This document shows positions 1 to 4,942 of a stretch of 5,099 nucleotides of DNA, piece by piece. How positions within the stretch are numbered: position 1 is the stretch's first letter; each line of letters opens with the position of its first letter. The notes under the pieces are model-generated. The model saw nothing but the letters and a program-made list of their open reading frames with translations, was not told the origin of the DNA and did not search any database. A program made the position numbers and the translations under genes. The DNA is from Treponema sp. (GTDB lineage Bacteria > Spirochaetota > Spirochaetia > Treponematales > Breznakiellaceae): assembly GCA_031284195.1 (NCBI GenBank), contig JAITAI010000032.1, forward strand, positions 1-5,099, written 5' to 3'.

Positions 1-524
1 GCAATAATCTCCCTTGCCCAGACTCCCGCAGTTCCTGCCCCGCGGCTGGTGATGATGTTTCCATCCCGGACCACTTTATCTTCCACCCACTGAGCCCCGG
101 AAACCTTGGTTTCCATACCAGGAAAACAGGTAAAACGGCGGCCTTGTAACAGACCCAAGGGAAAGAGCACCACCGCAGGGGAGGCACAGATGGCAGCCAC
201 TAATTTTTCCGCAGCAGCCATGTCCTTTATCAGGGTGCTTACGGTTTCAGATGCGGCAAGATGGGATGCTCCGGGCATACCTCCGGGAAGCAGGACCCCG
301 TCCCAGGAAGCAGCGGATACCCGCCCTCCTTTCGCCAATTCCTGAAGGCTGGAATCTCCCTGCACCACGAGGCCGTGGGAGCCCTGCACCTGCAAACCCG
401 GGTCCCCGGAAGCGATGGAGACCGCTCTTACCTCAATCCCGGCCCGGCGAAGGTAATCTATGGGGGTGATGGCCTCTACCTCCTCAAAGCCTTCAGCCAA
501 GAGAACAAGTACCTTTTTCGACAT
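1..524 (-). CDS. DJ-1/PfpI (ThiJ) family protein, C-terminus cut by the window edge
   Basis: Reading leftward from the ATG at 522-524 gives 174 codons without a stop, so the gene leaves the window perhaps 10-15 residues before its end (the family is about 180-190 residues). The start is set by AAGGAG at 531-536 with a 6-base spacer. The protein opens with the family's first beta strand and FEEVEAITP loop; Glu17 aligns with Glu18 of human DJ-1. LPGGMPGA lies at 79-86. The nucleophile-elbow motif AAICASP has Cys113 as the reactive cysteine. TSRGAGT lies at 159-165, close to the usual TSRGPGT. These are all active-site landmarks of the DJ-1 branch. Members are cytosolic and are linked to oxidative-stress protection, glyoxalase or chaperone activity; the old ThiJ (thiamine) label is unreliable. 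The family call is firm, the exact function is not. It lies downstream of slyX on the same strand, with a 134 bp gap. Confidence 0.9.
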   Translation of the reverse strand, partial: MSKKVLVLLAEGFEEVEAITPIDYLRRAGIEVRAVSIASGDPGLQVQGSHGLVVQGDSSLQELAKGGRVSAASWDGVLLPGGMPGASHLAASETVSTLIKDMAAAEKLVAAICASPAVVLFPLGLLQGRRFTCFPGMETKVSGAQWVEDKVVRDGNIITSRGAGTAGVWAREII

Positions 525-554
525 ACCTAACTCCTTGTAATATAATTTCTTTGT

Positions 555-577
555 GGTCCCCTGGGAGGACCTTTTTC
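555..577 (+). terminator. Short GC hairpin followed by a T run (plus-strand terminator shape)
   Basis: GGTCC at 555-559 pairs with GGACC at 567-571, with one further C-G pair inside and a TGG loop. TTTTT follows at 572-576. This is the shape of a small rho-independent terminator reading rightward, but no plus-strand gene lies upstream of it. On the minus strand it falls in the leader of the DJ-1 gene and has no T run. The stem is short, so chance is a real possibility. Confidence 0.25.
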
Positions 578-603
578 TCATGCCCCCTCACGACGCATCG
601 CTC

Positions 604-649
604 CATGAAACGCCTTTTTGGGAAAGACATCCCATGAAGGTGTTTCATG
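604..649. repeat. Inverted repeat (19-base arms) just downstream of slyX
   Basis: Arms 604-622 and 631-649 pair with each other around an 8-base loop. There are 16 Watson-Crick pairs, two G-T wobbles and one T-T mismatch; the arms begin CATGAAAC and end GTTTCATG. The stem starts 10 bases beyond the slyX stop and lies before the DJ-1 gene. No T run follows on either strand, so it is not a classical intrinsic terminator. It could be a 3'-end stabilising or processing hairpin, a rho-assisted terminator, or a copy of a dispersed intergenic repeat. Confidence 0.6.
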
Positions 650-658
650 AGGATCAGC

Positions 659-919
659 TTAATAGTGAGGCGGTTTCTGATGGGGCAGGGTTTCCAATTC
701 CTGGGAAATCTGCAATAACCTGCCCTTCATGTCCCGGTGTTCTCCCTGGATCCGATTAACCACCGCGTTCCCTTCTAACACGGTACCCTGAAGCCTTGTT
801 AAAAAATCTTCCAGATAAGCCAGTTTCGTTTCGATCTTTTCAAGCCGCTCCTCAAGCTGCTTAAGCGCTGGAAAATTACTTGATAATTGAAGCTCCGGTT
901 TGTTCCTGCGTCTTGTCAT
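659..919 (-). CDS. slyX: SlyX-family small coiled-coil protein
   Basis: This 86-residue protein has a charged N-terminal stretch (about 1-17) and then a heptad-rich coiled coil over roughly 18-76, including LEERLEKIETKLAYLEDFL at 22-40. It ends in KPPHY at 82-86. That pairing of a short LE-rich coiled coil with a terminal PPHY is the hallmark of SlyX proteins, whose molecular role is unknown; SlyX was first named for its position beside slyD in E. coli. The N-terminus is about 15-20 residues longer than I expect for the family. No strong Shine-Dalgarno precedes the ATG at 917-919, and no ATG, GTG or TTG lies before the coiled coil, so this start is the only good one. It is read away from pfkA and probably shares the AT-rich 920-1139 region for its promoter. 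The DJ-1 gene lies downstream on the same strand. Confidence 0.8.
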   Translation of the reverse strand: MTRRRNKPELQLSSNFPALKQLEERLEKIETKLAYLEDFLTRLQGTVLEGNAVVNRIQGEHRDMKGRLLQISQELETLPHQKPPHY

Positions 920-975
920 AGATTTCTATCTTTATCGCGCTCTATGCTCTGATCGAGATTTTTCACCATGTCAGA

Positions 976-1075
976 TTTTGAAAAAGCCTCTCTTGTCTAT
1001 TCATAAAAAATCAATATAATGCTCTATATATTATAATAGAAATAATCGTATATACTAGCCGAAGCTTTTTCAAAA
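976..1075. repeat. Widely spaced perfect 12-bp inverted repeat flanking the pfkA promoter
   Basis: TTTTGAAAAAGC at 976-987 is the exact reverse complement of GCTTTTTCAAAA at 1064-1075. The 76 bp between them are very AT-rich and contain the predicted promoter. A third, degenerate copy (GTTTTGCAAAGAC) lies at 1084-1096. The arms could be operator half-sites for a regulator of both divergent genes, or the ends of a small repeat element. The symmetry is seen directly; the role is inference. Confidence 0.55.
993..1020 (+). promoter_or_regulatory. Predicted sigma-70-type promoter for pfkA
   Basis: TTGTCT at 993-998 (4 of 6 matches to the -35 consensus) and a perfect TATAAT at 1015-1020 are separated by 16 bp. 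Transcription would start near 1027, giving a leader of about 113 bases that carries the hairpin at 1061-1099. A second TATAAT at 1032-1037 has no recognisable -35 box. The complementary hexamer at 1030-1035 could serve slyX on the minus strand, but no matching -35 was found there either. Confidence 0.55.
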
Positions 1076-1099
1076 CTAACGGAGTTTTGCAAAGACTTC
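1061..1099 (+). promoter_or_regulatory. Hairpin in the pfkA mRNA leader
   Basis: Arms 1061-1077 (GAAG...CAAAACT) and 1083-1099 (AGTTTTG...CTTC) are 17 bases each with three mismatches and a 5-base loop. It sits between the predicted transcription start and the pfkA ribosome binding site at 1123-1130. No T run follows, so it is not an attenuator terminator by shape. It may stabilise the 5' end or be a protein site. The left arm also belongs to the 976-1075 inverted repeat. Confidence 0.5.
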
Positions 1100-1139
1100 A
1101 AGCTACCGACAAAATTAAACAAGAGAGGGGCATCCATCC

Positions 1140-2489
1140 ATGAGTGAAACCTTTGATTTTACCGTTGAGGAACTGGGAAAACGTAATATTAAATCACCGA
1201 TTGTTATGTCTAATGTCAAAGGTGATTTTATCGCTAATTATGTTACCGATGATCAATTTATCCGCTTGAGTGCAGAAGCGATCCTGGGAGACCAGGCTCG
1301 GATTGAACGGGGGCAGGTTTTTGAGTGTGCAGGGCCGCGGGAGATGATCTATTTCATGCCCGCCCATGTTCATGCAGGCATAGTGAGCTGTGGCGGTTTA
1401 TGTCCGGGGATCAACGATGTGATCCGGGCTATTGTCCGGTGCTTATGGTACCGGTATGGGGTACATCGGATTACGGGGATCCGTTATGGATACAAAGGGT
1501 TCCTCCCGGAGTACCAGTACCCAATCCGGGAATTGAATCCGGAAAATGTGGATAATATCCATAAGCTCGGGGGAACCTATCTAGGAAGCGCCCGGGGAGG
1601 GGGCAAAGAGGTAAGTAAAATCGTGGACGCTATGGAGCAGCTTAATCTGAACATGCTCTTTACCATTGGGGGAGACGGTACCCAGCGAGGTTCCCTGGAC
1701 ATTGCCGAAGAAATAAGCAAGCGAAAATTGAAAATCGCCATGGTGGGAATACCAAAAACCGTGGACAATGATTTTGCGTTTATACAAAAGTCTTTTGGTT
1801 TTGATACTGCAGTGGCTAAGGCAGTGGATGTAGTAGCTGCAGCCCACATGGAGGCCAATTCCCAGATTAACGGCATCGGCTTAGTCAAGCTCATGGGCCG
1901 GGAGTCGGGGTTTATTGCCGCTCATACGGCCCTGGCTAGTCATGAGGTGAATTTTGTGCTTATTCCCGAAGTACCTTTCAACTTGGAAGGGTACAACGGC
2001 TTCCTGCACCACTTGGAAGAACGGCTTAAAAAACGGAAACATGCGGTGGTGGTGGTGGCTGAAGGGGCCATGCAAGATCAGTTGGTCAAGGATGTGAAAA
2101 CCGATGCCGGGGGAAATCTTAAAATGGCTGATGTAGGTACCTATTTGCGGGACCGGATACAAAGTTATTTTGACGAGAAAAAGATAGAGATCAACTTAAA
2201 GTACATTGATCCCAGTTATATCATCCGTTCCGCTCCTGCAGGACCTGGCGATTCCATTTACTGCGAGCGCTTAGGTAATGCCGCGGCTCATGCGGCCATG
2301 GCAGGAAGAACCAAGGTCATCATCGGCTTGGTACACAACGAATTCGTACACCTGCCCATGAAGGCGGCTATTTCTCACCGCAGCCATGTGGATCCTGAAG
2401 GTAATCTCTGGCGGGACACCTTAGATGCAACCCATCAGCCGACGCTCATGGTCAATCAATTCAACAACAAACCAGTGCTCAGCAGCTAA
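1140..2489 (+). CDS. pfkA: 6-phosphofructokinase, clade X (group III type)
   Basis: The product phosphorylates fructose 6-phosphate to fructose 1,6-bisphosphate in cytosolic glycolysis. It has 449 residues, a normal size for this clade, which includes the second phosphofructokinase of Treponema and Borrelia and the trypanosomatid and plant ATP enzymes. Visible motifs in order are GGLCPG (85-90), IGGDGTQRG (176-184), GIPKTVDND (203-211) with the catalytic base Asp209, MGRESGF (252-258), PEVPF (276-280), AEGA (307-310) and DPSYIIRS (357-364). The donor-specificity positions are Gly180 (E. coli 104) and Lys206 (E. coli 124). Gly at the first site favours ATP, while Lys at the second is typical of pyrophosphate enzymes. 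Known G/K members such as trypanosome and plant PFKs use ATP, so ATP is the better guess. The ATG has GAGAGGGG 9 bases upstream. The stop overlaps the ribosome binding site of the larA-like gene, so the two are probably one operon. Confidence 0.93.
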   Translation: MSETFDFTVEELGKRNIKSPIVMSNVKGDFIANYVTDDQFIRLSAEAILGDQARIERGQVFECAGPREMIYFMPAHVHAGIVSCGGLCPGINDVIRAIVRCLWYRYGVHRITGIRYGYKGFLPEYQYPIRELNPENVDNIHKLGGTYLGSARGGGKEVSKIVDAMEQLNLNMLFTIGGDGTQRGSLDIAEEISKRKLKIAMVGIPKTVDNDFAFIQKSFGFDTAVAKAVDVVAAAHMEANSQINGIGLVKLMGRESGFIAAHTALASHEVNFVLIPEVPFNLEGYNGFLHHLEERLKKRKHAVVVVAEGAMQDQLVKDVKTDAGGNLKMADVGTYLRDRIQSYFDEKKIEINLKYIDPSYIIRSAPAGPGDSIYCERLGNAAAHAAMAGRTKVIIGLVHNEFVHLPMKAAISHRSHVDPEGNLWRDTLDATHQPTLMVNQFNNKPVLSS

Positions 2490-2493
2490 GGAG
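2488..2493 (+). promoter_or_regulatory. Ribosome binding site of the larA-like gene, overlapping the pfkA stop
   Basis: AAGGAG at 2488-2493 shares two bases with the pfkA TAA (2487-2489). It stands 6 bases before the ATG at 2500, ideal spacing, but directly abuts the ATG at 2494, too close to use. It therefore fixes the start at 2500 and indicates translational coupling with pfkA. Confidence 0.8.
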
Positions 2494-2499
2494 ATGAGA

Positions 2500-3864
2500 A
2501 TGACCTATGTGGCTCAAGGCGGGGTCCAGGAGGATATGACAGATTCCACGCTGGATGCGCTTTTTTCCGAGGCTTTGGTTAAAGCGTTGGAGGACCTCGG
2601 CGATGCAGGACCGCTGCTCATCCTGCCTCCAGATATAACCAGGTTTCATTCCCGGGCAGGGTATTTTACAGACCTGACCTGCCGGGAACTCACCGGAAAC
2701 AAGAAGAACCCCCTGGGAGGGGTCATGCCTGCTTTGGGTACCCACATTGCTATGACCAAGGTGGAGCTGAGCCGTATGTTTCCCGGAACCCCTCCTGATA
2801 AATTCATTTCCCATGATTGGCGGCAGGATGTGGTAGAGTTGGGCCGGCTGGAAGCGGACTGGGTAGCAGAGGTTTCACAAGAGGCGGTCCGCTACGATTG
2901 GCCGGTGCAGGTGAATAAGCTGCTCCGGGATGGGGGCTTTTCCCTGATCCTTTCCATTGGCCAGGTGGTGCCCCATGAGGTGGTGGGTATGGCCAATCAT
3001 GCGAAAAATATTTTTGTGGGAACCGGCGGTAAAGAAGCCATTGACAAGAGCCATTTTGTAGGAGCTTCCTATGGGATGGAGCGGATGATGGGCCGGACCG
3101 ATACGCCGGTTCGAGCCATGTTTGATGAGGGAATGCGCCGTTTCGGAAACCGTTTACCTCCCATTCTCTGGGTTTTGACCGTAGTGGGCGCTCGAACCGA
3201 TGCAGAAGCCGCTGCAGCCGGTAAAAGCCGGGGGTCTTTGGCGGTTCGAGGACTGTATATCGGATTTGGCCGGGACTGCTTTGAAGCCGCTGCTGCCCTT
3301 GCCCGGGAGGTAAACGTGGATATTCTGGATGAGCCTATCCAGAAAGCCGTGGTCTACCTGGACCCGGAAGAATTCCGCAGTACCTGGCTGGGGAACAAGG
3401 GGATCTACCGGACCCGTATGGCTATGGCCGATGGCGGGGAGCTTGTGATCCTTGCTCCAGGGCTTGAACGGTTCGGAGAAGATCCGGGAAATGATGTCCT
3501 TATCCGTAAGCATGGGTACCGGCCTGGAAAGGTCATTCAGGAGCGGGTAAATCAAGACGTGGAGCTTGCCGCGAGCCTTTCTGCAGCGGCCCATCTCATT
3601 CATGGTTCCAGTGAAGGCCGGTTTACCGTACGTTACTGTCCGGGTCCAGGCGTGAGCCGGGCTGAGATTGAAGGGGTAGGCTACCAGTGGGGGGATTTAG
3701 CAGAAGGCTTGTCCCGGTATGATGTTGAGACCTTGGGTCTGGGCTGGAATACCCTGCCTGATGGGGAACGGGTTTTCTTTGTACCCAATCCGGCCCTGGG
3801 GCTTTGGGCAGAGCACAGCCGGTTTTATCCAGAGCCCGCCAGCGGGCTTAATGCCCCTGGATAG
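2500..3864 (+). CDS. LarA-family nickel-dependent hydroxyacid racemase/epimerase homologue
   Basis: The 454-residue protein resembles LarA (lactate racemase, DUF2088), which inverts the C2 hydroxyl of an alpha-hydroxy acid using the nickel-pincer nucleotide cofactor. PPDITR (43-48) gives Asp45 and Arg48, with the same spacing as Asp72/Arg75 of L. plantarum LarA in the cofactor phosphate site. GTH (His82) matches the first catalytic histidine region. VPHEVVG gives His159, and Lys169 (in HAK) and His185 (in KSH) follow at +10 and +26, exactly the spacing of LarA His174, Lys184 (cofactor attachment) and His200 (nickel ligand). HDWRQDVVELG (105-115) is another family block. Length is slightly above LarA (about 424). 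The family includes racemases or epimerases for lactate, malate, hydroxyglutarate, phenyllactate and gluconate, so substrate is open; coupling to pfkA makes a sugar acid plausible. The cofactor makers LarB, LarC and LarE are not in this window. The ATG at 2500 is chosen by its ribosome binding site. Confidence 0.85.
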   Translation: MTYVAQGGVQEDMTDSTLDALFSEALVKALEDLGDAGPLLILPPDITRFHSRAGYFTDLTCRELTGNKKNPLGGVMPALGTHIAMTKVELSRMFPGTPPDKFISHDWRQDVVELGRLEADWVAEVSQEAVRYDWPVQVNKLLRDGGFSLILSIGQVVPHEVVGMANHAKNIFVGTGGKEAIDKSHFVGASYGMERMMGRTDTPVRAMFDEGMRRFGNRLPPILWVLTVVGARTDAEAAAAGKSRGSLAVRGLYIGFGRDCFEAAAALAREVNVDILDEPIQKAVVYLDPEEFRSTWLGNKGIYRTRMAMADGGELVILAPGLERFGEDPGNDVLIRKHGYRPGKVIQERVNQDVELAASLSAAAHLIHGSSEGRFTVRYCPGPGVSRAEIEGVGYQWGDLAEGLSRYDVETLGLGWNTLPDGERVFFVPNPALGLWAEHSRFYPEPASGLNAPG

Positions 3865-3903
3865 CGGGGTAATAAGCAAGCGGGGCGCCCCTTGCTTCCC
3901 GCT
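3863..3903 (+). terminator. Long stable stem at the end of the pfkA-larA-like operon
   Basis: AGCGGG (3863-3868) pairs with CCCGCT (3898-3903). AAGCAAG (3874-3880) pairs with CTTGCTT (3891-3897), and GGG (3882-3884) with CCC (3888-3890). A 5-base bulge and a single bulged C interrupt the stem, for 16 pairs in all. It starts on the larA-like stop codon. No T run follows, so it may be a rho-independent terminator of the U-poor kind, a stabilising 3' structure, or a pause site. Confidence 0.45.
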
Positions 3904-3976
3904 GCTTTGGAACCAGCCCACAATAGGGAAGGGACCTACCCCGGTCGTTCTAAGGATATGGGGTTTCAGGTATACA

Positions 3977-4005
3977 TAGACGAATCAAGGGGCATCCAGT
4001 ATACT
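3977..4005 (+). promoter_or_regulatory. Predicted promoter immediately upstream of the membrane-protein gene
   Basis: TAGACG at 3977-3982 (4 of 6 to the -35 consensus) and TATACT at 4000-4005 (5 of 6) are separated by 17 bp. The start of transcription would fall at about 4012, next to the ATG at 4013. That would give a leaderless or nearly leaderless mRNA, consistent with the lack of a Shine-Dalgarno at the usual distance. Confidence 0.4.
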
Positions 4006-4012
4006 AAATTCT

Positions 4013-4786
4013 ATGATTGGATTTCTACTTAAGAAGACGTTTTTTGATCTCTGGGATAATTTGTTCCGCATTGTCTTACTTAACCTAGGATTCCTCGCTT
4101 CCGCGGCAATTCCCATTTGTATCCCCCCCCTGTTGCAATCCCTGCCCGTTTTGGGAATGTTCATCTTATGTATTGGTATCCTCTGGTGTTTTGTGTATCT
4201 TGCCGCAACTGCCTTATCCCTTAAATCAGTATCTGATTACGGTTCCTTCGGATGGGGTGATTTTTTTATGCAGGTGAAAAACGCATGGCCTGCAGGTTTG
4301 GTCATGGGAGGCTTTGTTTTCCTGGTAGGTATCCTCTTTCGAGTGGTAATTCCATTCTATTTAAGCCTCGGTTCGGTGATCGGCTTGTTATTGGCCGCGA
4401 TGATTTTTTGGACCATTGTATTGGGAATCCTGGCGTTCCAATTCTTTCTGGCCAGCCGCGCCCGGCTGAGTACCAAAATAACCAAGATCATTAAAAAATG
4501 CTTGCTCATTTTCTTTGATAATCCGCTATTCTGTATTTTTTCTCTTGGGTACTGCCTCCTTACGCTGGCCCTCTCGGTATTCTTGGCCTTTCTATTCCCC
4601 GGTCCTGCAGGTATCCTCCTCTACCTGGACGAAGCCTTGCGCTTGCGGCTGCTCAAATACGATTGGCTTGAGGTCAATTCCGATGCGAACCGCCGCAAGA
4701 TTCCCTGGGATGCCCTTTTGATTGAGGAACGGGAAAAAACCGGAAGCCGCTCGTTGAAGAGTTTTATATTTCCCTGGAAAGATTAG
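4013..4786 (+). CDS. DUF624/YesL-like integral membrane protein
   Basis: This 257-residue protein has five clear hydrophobic segments, about 18-41, 46-69, 94-118, 121-147 and 171-204. A positively charged loop (149-162, RARLSTKITKIIKK) precedes the last segment. A soluble C-terminal tail of about 50 residues is rich in charge and holds IPWDALL (230-236), EERE (238-241) and the terminal SLKSFIFPWKD. The N-terminal FFDLWDNLFRIVLLN pattern and overall layout resemble YesL/DUF624 proteins, which often sit near carbohydrate transport genes; their function is not established. I recall similar proteins with an IPW...IFPWK tail in treponemes but cannot verify this here. No signal peptide is apparent. 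No in-frame start exists upstream before a stop at 3977-3979. AAGGGG at 3987-3992 lies 20 bases from the ATG, too far for normal initiation. The gene seems to have its own promoter. Membrane location is near certain, family membership is moderate. Confidence 0.8.
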   Translation: MIGFLLKKTFFDLWDNLFRIVLLNLGFLASAAIPICIPPLLQSLPVLGMFILCIGILWCFVYLAATALSLKSVSDYGSFGWGDFFMQVKNAWPAGLVMGGFVFLVGILFRVVIPFYLSLGSVIGLLLAAMIFWTIVLGILAFQFFLASRARLSTKITKIIKKCLLIFFDNPLFCIFSLGYCLLTLALSVFLAFLFPGPAGILLYLDEALRLRLLKYDWLEVNSDANRRKIPWDALLIEEREKTGSRSLKSFIFPWKD

Positions 4787-4794
4787 AACGGATC

Positions 4795-4848
4795 CGGTAA
4801 ACTCGATGAACTACCCCTTCGTACAGTAAGAGTAAGGGGGACTTACCG
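4795..4848. terminator. Two-tier stem in the convergent intergenic region
   Basis: CGGTAA (4795-4800) pairs with TTACCG (4843-4848), and inside it CCCCTT (4814-4819) pairs with AAGGGG (4834-4839) around a 14-base loop. It begins 8 bases after the membrane-protein stop, in the gap between two genes that converge, so a bidirectional terminator or 3' structure is the simplest reading. Neither strand has a T run after it. A small structured RNA is an alternative. Confidence 0.35.
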
Positions 4849-4907
4849 CAGAAACGTGGAGGAAGAAGCCCTGCAATCCCACCCCAAAAGTGTTCATAGG
4901 TAGAGCA

Positions 4908-4942
4908 TCGAAGGCAGGTTAGCTTATACGAGTTGCCTTTGA
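4908..4942. repeat. Inverted repeat spanning the ABC ATPase stop codon
   Basis: TCGAAGGCA (4908-4916) pairs with TGCCTTTGA (4934-4942) with one wobble, around a 17-base loop that contains the stop codon of the minus-strand ABC gene. It may be part of that gene's 3' end structure. No T run follows it on the minus strand. Confidence 0.4.

Noticed and set aside
106..530. Three overlapping plus-strand open frames of 72-89 codons
   Set aside because: They lie opposite the DJ-1 family gene, which has clear motifs and a good ribosome binding site; their translations show no recognisable family.
553..759. Plus-strand 68-codon frame
   Set aside because: It spans the intergenic hairpins and runs into slyX on the other strand, with low-complexity translation and no ribosome binding site.
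2043..2057. Short GGT/GTG triplet run
   Set aside because: It encodes the VVVV beta strand of the phosphofructokinase in frame; it is too short to be a meaningful slippage tract.
1577..2162. Minus-strand open frames of 88-105 codons inside pfkA
   Set aside because: They are antisense shadows of a well-conserved enzyme and have no family resemblance.
2425..2499. Longer N-terminus for the larA-like protein starting inside pfkA
   Set aside because: It would add 25 residues unlike the family and overlap pfkA by 65 bases with no ribosome binding site, whereas AAGGAG at 2488-2493 fits the ATG at 2500.
3154..3603. 149-codon minus-strand open frame
   Set aside because: It is the antisense of the larA-like gene, a by-product of its GC-rich codon use; no motif and no ribosome binding site support it.
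3833..3848. AGCCCGC/GCGGGCT hairpin as a terminator
   Set aside because: It lies inside the last codons of the larA-like gene with a 2-base loop and no T run; the stem at 3863-3903 is the better candidate.
4285..4721. Plus-strand 68-69 codon frames inside the membrane-protein gene
   Set aside because: They are alternate-frame shadows of a gene with clear membrane segments and a proper stop.
4787..4923. Known structured RNA (tmRNA, RNase P, SRP, 6S, cobalamin riboswitch)
   Set aside because: I compared the visible conserved blocks of these RNAs and found no convincing match; the stretch is also short.
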